A stretch of DNA of 64,000 bases, taken from the NCBI RefSeq assembly GCF_001949145.1, contig NW_019091375.1, forward strand, positions 714,902-778,901, read 5' to 3'. The notes beneath the pieces were generated by a model. The model was not told the origin of the DNA and searched no databases. It saw only the letters and a program-made list of their open reading frames with translations. The stretch comes from Acanthaster planci. Its lineage: Eukaryota; Echinodermata; Asteroidea; Valvatida; Acanthasteridae. Shown here in pieces: positions 1 through 11,600 of the stretch (its first letter is position 1; each line of letters opens with the position of its first letter). Position numbers and translations under genes: made by a program.

Positions 1-1696
1 TGCGAGTCCTCCCGAAAGTAATAAATCAATATAACCGCGTGTGCCAGGCAAAAGGGCGTAAGGCACACGACAATAATAGTTTCAATATCAATTTCCAATT
101 CAAATCCCACCTTGAATAACTAATAAATAATGAGTATTTGGATGATTTAAAAAATGAAGATTAAGAAAGTCTATATTTTGGAAACAATTGCAGTAGCCTT
201 CGGATGTTTCAGACTGGTCTGGTCACTTTGTGTGCAACTCAGCAATGACTGTATACGCGCAATGTTCTTTGCTCAGAGTAAAACGCATAGAAATCTGATA
301 AACAAACCAAATGTGTGCTTCAAAAGGTAGGTTTAATATGGTACGAATTCTGTGTGTGTTGACTTGTTCACAGCTTGTCATTCACGCGCTAAAATAACAC
401 AATCCCAGCTGTAGTGAGGTTGATCATACGCTGTTTTGATGTCAAGTACTAATTTATGTATGTGGGCGACAGGGTGGATGGAGAATGGAGCCCTGACACC
501 CACTGTGGAAATGTGAAGGAGGCACGGATGGTTTGTAGCCACATGACCTTGTGGCCCTTTTAATCTTTTGGTTTCATCGCAACAGTACCTCGTCAGATCT
601 GATACTTTAAATCGTTGCATAATGACGTTTCTGCTGCCTTTGCCAGAGAAATAAAAAACAATAAAGGTTGTTTTAATATTACTTTGGATTAAGGTTGAGG
701 GTTTGCGGATACGCCATGTGGAAAATATCTCTCTTGAGCATGTGTTGTTCTGAATCAATCCTGTGGATTAACATTTTCAACTGCGCTTGTAAGATTTTTA
801 CCTTCTCAATAAATGTGCGTTTCCTCATACTATTTGATGTAAAAATAAAAATTACGTAATTAATCTCGGACCCAATCCACAACGAGGGGATTAGAAGGGA
901 AAGGGAAATGAAAGCACATAATCCAAGACCCATGCTGAATGTGATATCAGTGCAAAATTAAAAAAATAAACAAACAATCAAACAAATACTACAAACAAAC
1001 GCAGAGAGGGTAAACAGCATGGCTGTCAGCGCTCCTGGCCAACCCGGATCCCTTTTTCAGTCATATCCAGTCCAGACAGTTTCAGGAAGCCTTTGGCCCT
1101 GCCTATCAACACCTCCCCCACACTGTAAGATCAGGCTACAAATCCCCGCCCAGTCTTTGGCAGACGTTGCCGTCAGTGCCGCGCACGATTGGGTTAGGTG
1201 TACTCTCTGGTGTAACGAAATATAAATGGAAAATAGACTTCAAGGTTTAGAGGGGAAAAAATGTGCATTAACGGTGTCTGGAACCATTGTCTTTTTAGGT
1301 CCAAAAATCGTCGTAAAAATCATTGCAAGGTCGAATATCAGCAGGTAATAGTCGTGTATGCTACGTACTTACTGCAAGAAAAATGATCGTGACTCTTTGC
1401 GTATTTGCAAGGGAAAAAAGAAATTAAAGCTGTTATTGCATTAATTACTTCAAAAGGCGTCACCCACGAGACATTTGGGGATGGAACTTCAGAAATACTG
1501 CTCCTCTGTATTGTCAGATCATCACGTGCTTCTTTGGGTGTGAGATTTTTTCTTATACTTTTGGTGTTTTGGATCAATTGCTCCGCGGCTTCCTTACAAT
1601 TTTGAACACGTGAATTTGCCAGTCGGTAGCCTATTTGGAGATTTCAGTAAGCTCTCTGTTTGCTGTCGTGATTTGTTTACGGCGCCTCATATACCA

Positions 1697-1852
1697 GGCA
1701 AGATATGGGATGGAGGGTTACCCCCTTACCTGTCCAATCCCGATACACACACTCTAGACTATTGTTACCTAACACATGCACCCCAGAAGTCTGTAAAGGA
1801 TTCCTGAGATTCCGATCAAACATTGATCAACACAAAGTGCCATATCTTGCTT
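1697..1852 (+). repeat. Foldback repeat copy A
   Basis: The left end reads GCAAGATATGGGATGG and the right end CCATATCTTGC, so the two ends are inverted copies of each other. The same ends recur at 3519-3606. The inner part (CTAGACTATTGTTACCTAAC) recurs inverted near 2150-2295. This is the pattern of a small non-autonomous DNA element. No target duplication could be assigned. Confidence 0.65.
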
Positions 1853-2149
1853 CAAATGGCGCCTCAAGTGGATTCTTTTGTATTCAGCATACTTTTTGGC
1901 CTTCCACTCTTGACCGGTTCAACTAATTGATGAGGAACTAATGGGAAGAAACCGCCAGCCTTCCTTTCATTGGAAAACAAGTTAAAATTCTATCAAGGTG
2001 ACGCAGCAGAAAACAGGTGTTCAATGGCAACTTCCTTGATGTACAGTCGCGCATGTGCAGGTACAACATTGACAAGGACGCATCTTCACTGACATTTCCA
2101 TACGAAGGACGGTATGAAACCGAGAGAACCTCCCCTTGTGTTGGTCATT

Positions 2150-2295
2150 GTTTTACAAGAATCTGAGGAATTCTTTTCAGATATTTAGGGGAGTGTGTTA
2201 GGTAACAAAAGTCTAAAGTGTATAGCGATTGGACACGTTGTGGGTGGTACCCCTTGGTCTTATTTCTTGTTGGATATAGATATTTCGCGTTGGCT
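2150..2295 (-). repeat. Inverted relative of foldback repeat copy A
   Basis: Read on the minus strand, this segment matches the inner part of the repeat at 1697-1852. Shared blocks include TGTCCAATC(C/G), then a TTGTTACCTAACACA block, then ATTCCTCAGATTC against ATTCCTGAGATTC. The pair therefore forms a roughly 600-bp inverted arrangement with about 300 bp between the arms. Confidence 0.6.
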
Positions 2296-2450
2296 GGAGC
2301 GTTTGGCGTCATTATCCAGTTGTTGGAGGTGGGATCAGATTGCCTTGCGTACGCGGCAGTGTTGCGCCCCACCCTTATTAAAAAAACTGCATTAGGAAAC
2401 AATGAAACAGACTGCACAACCGGCACGCCTCCACAAAGAAGTGATAAAAT

Positions 2451-2580
2451 CTGATTGGGTGCTTACTCGATGATGCCCCCCCCCGCATAGGTTCCGCACT
2501 TCAGCCAATCAGACATAGACATTTGGACTCTAGTCTCTAGTTCAACTTAATTTCCCATCTGCTTATTGGCTGCCAATGAC
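2451..2580 (+). promoter_or_regulatory. CCAAT-box cluster, probable promoter of the discoidin-domain gene
   Basis: Four CCAAT-type words lie 110-240 bp upstream of the ATG at 2691: CTGATTGGG (2451), CAGCCAATCAG (about 2502), TTATTGGC (about 2564) and GCCAATGAC (about 2572). Such clusters are typical of NF-Y-bound animal promoters. No TATA box or initiator could be placed with confidence, so the transcription start is unknown. Confidence 0.35.
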
Positions 2581-2690
2581 ATGAGCTTGTTCGGCTGCGC
2601 AAGCGGATGACGGTTCGGTTTGAGGGTACGTGATAAAAACGAGCAGCCTACCCGGTTCTTGCTTAAAATTTGGTCTCTCGTCCTGAGAAA

Positions 2691-5600
2691 ATGGACGGAG
2701 CTGCACCTATGATTGTGATTGTGACCACACTGACAGGTAAGCCAGTTTTCTTGAATGACCAATTTTAGTGAACTATCATTCCATTCTGCAGTCAATATAT
2801 CTTTAGACGACAGATGGCTAAGATTAATCATTTTGTTGACAGTAGTTTAATTTTTTTCGAATTCTTGGAGTAACAATTAAAAGAAACATTGTCCAACATT
2901 TTTCTGGACTCTGCGTATCCCAGTAAATTTACCTTGACAATATCTGTCACTTAACGTTAGTGTTCGTGCGTACGGCAGATTGTCTTGTTCTCATCTGATG
3001 GCCTCCCAATTCATTTCCAAAAAAGAGGGAGGTACGTCTTTAGATCTTTTTTAATTCACAGCTGACTGGACCGCGGAAGCCAAATTCCATCAGTTCTCAC
3101 GATTAGATAAAAACCAATTATAAAGAAGTAAAACACACATTTTTGTGTATTCTGTGGAGATTTTTATACTCGAAGTTGTTACATTTTTGGTACGCGCCTC
3201 TATTTGTATGCCTTGGAGCCTGAAATACGCGTGGTTTCACAGTGCAAAGACTAAAAATGACAGCATATTTGACGCAAGTACACCCAGACAGCCAATACAA
3301 CTATCCAACGCTAACACGCGACAGTTTACAGAGAGTAGGACTTGTTCAGATCAAAATACATGAGTTTTTGTCCTCAAATGAAATGAACCTCAAGGCGATA
3401 AATATGGCCAGGAGATATAATAACAAATTGATTTTGAAGAAAAATGAAGAAAAAGTGCTCTTTGGGATTTTAACTAAAAATCCACAATACTAATCCTTGT
3501 CTTTACCCACTTATACCAGGCAAGATATGGGACGGNCCTGAAATTCCGATCAAACAATGACCAATACAAGGGCGGGGGGGGGTTCCCTCCGTCCCATGTC
3601 TTGCTTCAAATGTACCCAAGCTCAAGCCAAGCTCAAGGCAGCTCGACTGATCTTTGTTTCTTGTCCGTTTTGCTTGTGACCCCACAATGACTTTGATGTT
3701 GTTACGTAACTCCGGCAAGTAATATATTTCGGCTCGTTTCCGAACAGGACCTTTACTCGGTCTAAGCCTAGCTTGTTAACAGCGATCGCTAGTCAGATCT
3801 GGTGCACGCAGAAAACATCAGGATATTAATGATCATTATTTTGTCTTTGATTTCAAGTGTTATCGAGTGGTGTGGAGAGCACAGCGAGGACGTGTTACTT
3901 TGGTCCACCACCAAAACCTGATCCTGATAACCCAGAGCACTGGATGGAGCAAGTCATGCGAGAGATACGAGAGCGTTGCCCGGGAAAGAGGGGACGTAGC
4001 CCAGCTGGTGAGTACCCTAAAAACAAATACAAATGTTGAAGGAGCTGAAAAGGATTTGTGGTTTTCAACTAAAAACATTAATCCTTTTGACTGTAGAGTT
4101 TAAATAGGAAATTAATCAAACAATTTTCGATGTTCCCTTTTTAGGGAGATTGCTCCTTCTTAAATTAATTAAGGCTTGTGATAAGCCTAGATGGCGTAAA
4201 ACCTGAAATAACAAAATGTACTACCCTGGTTACGGCATTTCTCCGCTTGTCAGCGAGTTTGGAAACTGTAGTAATGTCATTGCTCCCTATCCTCCTTAAG
4301 TCCGTGTAAGTGCGCATGTCGGGCTTAAAGTGCGCATGTCGGGCTTAAAGTGCGCATGTCGGGCTTAAAGTACGCATGTCGGGCTTAAAGTACGCATGTC
4401 GGGCTTAAAGTGCGCATGTCGGGCTTAAAGTGCGCATGTCGGGCTTAAAGTGCGCATGCTGGGCTTAAAGTGCCGGGATTAGAAGACGGATTTCAGGTTA
4501 TGGACTACTTTTGCGGACGGTACGTACTTTTATTAACAGAGCAAATATTCGGTAATTTATCGAAAACGCGTTCAAACATCTGTACGGACAAACTGTGGGA
4601 CAGAAACAAATGTTTCTGGTGATTTTTGCTTTCGGAAAAAAACGTGAGAAACAAACTGTGCTGTTGATCTGAGACTTAATCATTTTTTCAAAATGAATGA
4701 AAAAATGATTGTTTGGTCTATATGTTTTCATTAAATATAAAGGAATGTAGGGTTCTATTTTCAAATGTTTGATTGACGGTTTTATGGATTCAGTGAACGA
4801 TCCGATGTTAGTGTGGTACTGTATGCACTAGATGATGACTCTGTGATTGGATACAACACAGTCAACCCCTCACTGGTTTATGGTGATGTAATAAGAGGCC
4901 ATCTAGTAAGGAGGTCCGCTTAAATTATTAGTTTAAGGACGCCAAGGCAAAGGAAGACGGGCAGGAAGAGTCCAAATGTAACTGTCTCAAAAGACACAGA
5001 GTTTTATTTACATGTCAACTTTGGGGGTTCAAATATCCAGGTATGGTTACAACTAATTACAATTCAAATCCTTCATTCCTAAAATTCCTCAAATTCCCAA
5101 AAAAATCCTCAAATTCCTCGAATTCCCCGAATGTCATGCCGGTGTGCGACCGTGGACTTGGCCTTCCAGACAGCACCTAATAATGAACAGTGTGTGGAGT
5201 AAAGATCGAGACCCTAGGGTAAATCATACGAGTCGCCACACAAACAAACAGCTGAAGTACAATGTAGAGTGAACATGACAATATCACATGTACGCTTCAC
5301 ATGAAACTTTTACTATCAAGACTGTGAATTTTCACTCCAAAATCACTCATTCCACGTTCTGCTATATGACCCTAATAATCATCAAGTCGGACCACACACT
5401 ATGGAATCATAGATTGCGAAGGTGAAGAGACTATAAATCAGCTATTACAGTTTATGGCAGTGTTTTCAGATGTCTTCCCCACCTACCCCAAAAATAAAAT
5501 GAAAGTTTAGACGGAGGAAAGAGAGAAAGGAGACTTATGTATCCCTCAGAAGAGAAGTGAATAACAAATGTTATGCCCCTTCAACGACCTGCAGTTTTCA

Positions 5601-8600
5601 CAGCCCAACGCCCTCATTCATGTTTAGCCTAGTATTTGTGTGTTACCATAGTACTGTCATGTAGCCGTTGAGGGGTATGGTTTGGTTGGCAGTTTCCCCT
5701 CAGCTTCAGCGGGGGGGGGTGGGAACTAGTTTGATATCTCTTATTTCAAAATGAGGAATCAAAATATTTTATGGAAAGGTGATAAATATGGCAGCAGTCA
5801 TTTCTTTCAATTGTACTGGGACAGAATTTTTGATCCTGCATTTTCTGTACACCTTCTGAGGCGAAGCCGCTGGGAAATAAATCTAACATGAACGACATCT
5901 TTGAAGAAGTTTGAGTTTATCACAAAGCAGTATTAAACTATGGCTCCTTTTTCTAATTAAAGTACGCCAAAACAGACACCGCTTGTTGCTATGCCGTTGT
6001 TATGGAAACCCTTTGGAAACAACTGACACTAAACATACGCGACCAGGAAAGGAAATGTATCCACAGAGAGTTTAAATAGAACTAGAGGTGGCACAGGGAA
6101 GGTAAAATTGTCATGGGTAATCCCAGAAATTAGGGGTCCAAAAGTGTTACATTTTCGTGTCCCTGTTACATCTGACCTTTGTTATTTGACATGGAAATAT
6201 CACCGGAATTGATTCAAGACTATTGCTATTTGTTTGGCAGGTGATTTGCATTAATCCATCACTCTTGGAAATGAACTTACAAAATCATATGTCGGATGTG
6301 ACAGGGACACACCAAAATGGACCCCTAATTTCTGGAATCAGTCTTATAAAAGAAAAAACAACTTGGAACCTCGCAGACGCCAATGCGTACGTATGGAACG
6401 CACACAAACATTGACACAGTGGGTCGTGACTCTCATCTAAAAAAATCTCCATACGCGAGGAAGACTGAGGACTGGACTGCGTCAGTGCGTACGTGCATGC
6501 GCGTAATTGAACAATACGTGGCACTGTGTTAGCGTCAACTGTGATCTCTATGGATGTACAACCGCAGAAACTCTCGGAAGTACCTGTCACGTATGTTTCG
6601 CTCCCATTCGACGTGTGGAAACGACTTCGACTGTGCGCAGCGGTTAATTGACCAGGCCCTGGTGAACCTTACGATATTGTCCTTGGCAAAAGTTTCCAGT
6701 CCTCTCTTGAGCCTTCTCGCCTGAAAGACTTTGTTTGCACAAAATTAACAAACGATCACGTTGAAACTCTTGTGCTCTAGAAGACTTAGGCCGAGTGAAA
6801 CACCCCAGAATCGCGAAACGAAATGCTCCAAAAATATGAACTTTAGCCTCGAAAAGGCTGCTATTAAAATGAAAACTATTTCCGTTTTCAGTCGATTTCT
6901 TGGTCTGATCTTTTTCTCAGCCGAATTTCTCAATTTTAGGAGTATTCCCAGAACCACGAGACACTGCATACGGCAGGCCAGAATCTCAACTAAACATTAC
7001 AATGAGTTTTATCCAGCCAGATTTCTTGCAGAGCTTTCATGAGTTATTTTAGACACCATCTCCGCTGAGCAATCGGCGTGTTTCGCAATGTACAAACCGA
7101 TCCAGCCACGTACCGTGCACGGTTTACATGTGTACACTGCTGCCTGTTTATGTAGCACGCGTTCCAACTTACATGTACACCCACACGCACATGTGCGTGT
7201 GCATGTACATGGAAATTATGCGTCAGATCGTGGAAGGTGCACATGTTCATGTGGGCACTCATTTGATGTCCACTGAACATCCCGCGGATTTTGGAGTTTA
7301 CGTACCCAGCACCAGGAATTTGGTATTTGAATGTTTTTCACCTTACACTGTTACAACAAGAGCAATATAGACCACTCGCATTTTGCCTACGACTTGTATG
7401 GGGGGCTACATCTTGCGTTCAAAGTGGTTATTTGTTTCATTGGTTTTAAATAGGATTGTACTTTCTTTCAGTGTTTTGTAGTCGGTTTATTGATTGGGTG
7501 TTCTGATAGCTGCAGGGATTTTTAGCACCTTATATGAATTATACTCTTTCTTTTGTACCAACCATAGTTTTAGCAGCCACTAAAACACGACCGCGACGCC
7601 AAAAGAGCATACCCTATTCGCTTCGTAAGTGTGACGTCACTTCAGGTTAAACAACCCCCACTGCACGTACACTGCGCATAGAGTTACATGCATTGATCGC
7701 CTTTCACTTCCGGCGATATCGTACCCAGGTCTCCATGTTCATGCACGTGTGTTTTCGCTGCACGTGCTAAAGTAAAAACGAGATTGTACAACGTTGCAAA
7801 GATTTACCTACTTGCAGTCGATGCATTCCAGATTCCGTTTAGTTGACACCGCGCAGTTGTTGTCAGCAAAGGTTAGATAAAAGATTAGTATCTTTCGTAA
7901 TTGAAGTAGAAAATTGCTTGAAGTCTACTACTTATATGTTTTAATCTGTTTTTTATTTCGGTTTTTACCGACTGGCTACCATAAAATTTCAAATCGTAAA
8001 TATTCATCTGCCTTATTGCATTGTTCTTCATGTATTTTATATTTTCGGAAGTGATGGGTCAATGTTTGGCAGGATATTTTTCTTTTAGGTCATTATTTTT
8101 CTGTAGGTCAGTTTCTATAAATTGATATACATGTAATAATAAATATTTTCCAAAGCCCTTTTCCGAGTTGGATTTTTAAAGAAGTAACTGAACGAAAAAC
8201 GATATCAATTTCTAAAATCTTTGCACGTTAATTTTTCTATCCAAGGGTTCCAGGAAGCGCGCCACCAGGGGTCAACTCTCAGGCCTTGTGCTGATCGAGT
8301 TAAAATAATTATAAATGGTGCGCTTGGTCTCCCGGTTTACTCACAGAGGAAGGACCCACAGAGCCAGGACACACGACAGTCGAGTGTGCAACCCCGAGGC
8401 CGTTAGGGATAGAAAATGGGACCATCCCCGATTCAAAGATGTCAGCGTCGAGTAGCTGGCATGACGGATGCTGCCCTGCTTGGGCTGCGCGCCTCAACAA
8501 CAAAACGAGATGGGCATCCGCAAGGTAAGTATCCAAAGGAGATAACCACCCTTCAGGCCTCACCTGCATCCCCATTCGATTCGATTTGCCCGACCCCACT

Positions 8601-11600
8601 GAAAGAAGACAATTCATTTTGAAGAGCTAGGCTAGGCAGGCGCAGTTCTAGGGGAGCTTAGCCCCCAAACCTTTTTGCAGCCGAGCCCCCCGAGGTTGGG
8701 ATATACATACAGTTGTTATTGCTCAGTGCTTTTTAGTTTACACTTCTTTATCGCCCTTTTTTTGTCATATAATTTCCAACCTGTCAGCCAGATCTTGTAC
8801 TTATTATTAATCGTTACTTTTTGGTTGACAATTCTATTTATTTTTGAATAAATGCATGTGAACTACACTTTGTTTTCAAATTGTTCTTTTACAAGAATGT
8901 GGAATCATGTAGTCAACTAAAAAAACCGGAAGAAATCAGTCATACGTCAAATGGTATTTCAGATCTGCAGTTGGGACACCCCCCAAAAAAACACCTAAGA
9001 AAACAAAATATTATTTACAGGGCGCAGAGGACATCCCCTTATGAAAATAAAACCATTTAGAACTAAATCTATGTTCAGAAATTGATAATAACAGGATTGT
9101 AAGACCTGTGTCCACAAAATCCACACGTCTGGCCGCGATGGGGGGTGGGGGGATTTCCGACAGGCAGGGATAATTAAAGAGTGACGTTCAGGCACCCCCC
9201 CCGGCTGACAATAGTCTTGGGTTCAAGACGCACGTGCGTGCATTGTGCGGGGCATTCGATTCTCTGTGACAGCGACCTCCCTTGACACACACAATAGCGA
9301 TTCCTTCAGTGATGGTTCGACAAGGGCTCTATTTATGTATGTTGCAAATAAAAAGTTCTTACACAGGTACATTAGCCCCCTACAACAATTCCACAGTACC
9401 TTTGACATATCCTCCTTCATCCCCCTCGTTTTTGGTACTTGAAATTAAACTTTAGAACAACTAGGAAGACTTATGATTTTTCCCCATCAGAAGGTGGGAC
9501 AGGGTCGTAGACCCTAATGGACCTGATCCCCTTGGGATCCACTTGTTTGAAGAAGTCTGTCTTGATACATTCTCAGTTGTAACTACAGATCCCCTTGGGG
9601 TCCACTCCCTTGAAGAAGTCTGTCTTGATACATTCTCAGTTGTAACTACAGATCCCCTTGGGGTCCACTCCTTTGAAGAAGTCTGTCTTGATACATTCTC
9701 AGTTGTAACTACAGATCCCCTTGGGGTCCACTCCTTTGAAGAAGTCTGTCTTGATACATTCTCAGTTGTAACTACATGTGCTCTTATTGAAGCCAATCTC
9801 TCCACTTACGTGCGAGTTTGCGGAGCACTGTTATTTCGTTGTTCTTTATCCCCTGTGACTCTGTAGTGGCGACACCAGTCCCTGGATCGAGGTGGACCTG
9901 GCTGAGAGAACGGTCGTGTCTGGAGTCATCATACAGGGAGACCCGTGGTGGGAAAACTGGGTGACGAAGTACAAGGTGTCATACCAGGCGCAGCACTCAT
10001 CTGACCGTATACACGTGACAGGTGGAAACGGAAACATCACGGTACGCATGAAATATAACGAGCTGAAGTTGCTAGACGTTCAATATCTTTGCGGCCGTTG
10101 TTTCCTGTTTAATTGCAGCTGTCTGACGTTTGTGACGTTGCGCCCCTCCCCGACGGAGGCGAGGGCGCCCTCCTCCTCTAGACGCGACGGTGGACGGTAC
10201 GCACCGGAGAGTCCCTGAGCGGCTAGTGACAAGTTCGTTGGGATGAAAGTATACCTTCCCCCCCTAAAATTCAATGATCTCTCGTCGTCGTTGAGATGAT
10301 GCCCAATCTGATGGGCCAAAACTAAGTGACTCGATCCGGACAGAGCTGACCTGAATAAACTTCGTCTGGACACCTGACTTATACAACAATCAAAGTGGCT
10401 GGTTTATTCATCAATCACACTCCTTCAATCACACTCAACCAATACACCAGTAGAGGGCGCTATTGACGGGGAGAGTGTGATTATAAGTGACTGGACGACG
10501 CCCAGAGCAACGAACACCACAATATTAAGTACCCGATCCGACAACCCACCGCTACTTATAAGTGAGGCTAGTCAGCGTCAAAAAACATATAACAGAAGGC
10601 TCGAACAAGCCTCAGTTATAAGTTTGCCTACTGTATTGCATCATACGATAATATATTAGCATCACAGTACTTTCAGGCTATTTTGCTGCACAGGTCTCAC
10701 TCATAAGTAGCGGTGGAGAGTCGGATCGGATGTATTGATTGTGGACATTCAGAGTCAAATCTGGGACTTTAGCAAGTCTACGGGGCTTATTGTCAGGGCT
10801 GCAATACACGCAACTCATGTCACGAGATAGCAATCCGCCCTTGCATCGACCGCTAGCTTCTATCAGGAACTATACCGCACCACCATTTGGCCTCTTAAAT
10901 CAACCTCCCAAGCCCCTCGACGACACATGCACCACTTGGGGCTTAGGCACAGTCAAACTAGGCTAGGTGACTTTAACCCTTGCAAAGGATTCTTAACCCC
11001 TACCTCAGAATATGCCTTTGACTCAGGACTACTAACTTTGCTGCGCGCCGTTTTTATAGCTTCGCGAGCCGGCCGCTGCTGCAACTACGCCTGCGCACGC
11101 GCTACATGTGACCAAGCANNNNNNNNNNNNNNNNNNNNNNNNNNNNNNNNNNNNNNNNNNNNNNNNNNNNNNNNNNNNNNNNNNNNNNNNNNNNNNNNNN
11201 NNNNNNNNNNNNNNNNNNNNNNNNNNNNNNNNNNNNNNNNNNNNNNNNNNNNNNNNNNNNNNNNNNNNNNNNNNNNNNNNNNNNNNNNNNNNNNNNNNNN
11301 NNNNNNNNNNNNNNNNNNNNNNNNNNNNNNNNNNNNNNNNNNNNNNNNNNNNNNNNNNNNNNNNNNNNNNNNNNNNNNNNNNNNNNNNNNNNNNNNNNNN
11401 NNNNNNNNNNNNNNNNNNNNNNNNNNNNNNNNNNNNNNNNNNNNNNNNNNNNNNNNNNNNNNNNGTGACTTCTGTCAACCAATTGCCCGACGTGCAAGGC
11501 GGAGTCTATGCGCCGCACTCGCTTAACACACAGCTAGCTATGCGCGCCTAACATCTGCCCATGTAACGGAAGACGCTATCTGGGCGTAGGCCGGATACGG

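Larger units (their letters stand above)
1..2690. other. 5' intergenic stretch upstream of the discoidin-domain gene
   Basis: No coding exon could be supported here: open frames are short, with no family-like residues and no splice-phase partners. It holds a foldback repeat near 1697-1852, an inverted relative near 2150-2295 and a cluster of CCAAT-like words just before the start codon at 2691. Bases 1-1690 show no structure I can name. Confidence 0.6.

Noticed and set aside
3867-4103. Alternative reading frame of discoidin-gene exon 2 (CYRVVWRAQRG type)
   Set aside because: It would end the exon in phase 0, which does not join exon 3 at 8347. The chosen frame joins both neighbours.
9543-9866. 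Plus-strand open frame over the 63-bp array
   Set aside because: Open only because the repeat length is a multiple of three; it ends at the TAG that forms the acceptor of the real F5/8C exon.
10927-11551. Long open frames across 11119-11464
   Set aside because: They consist mostly of N and carry no information.
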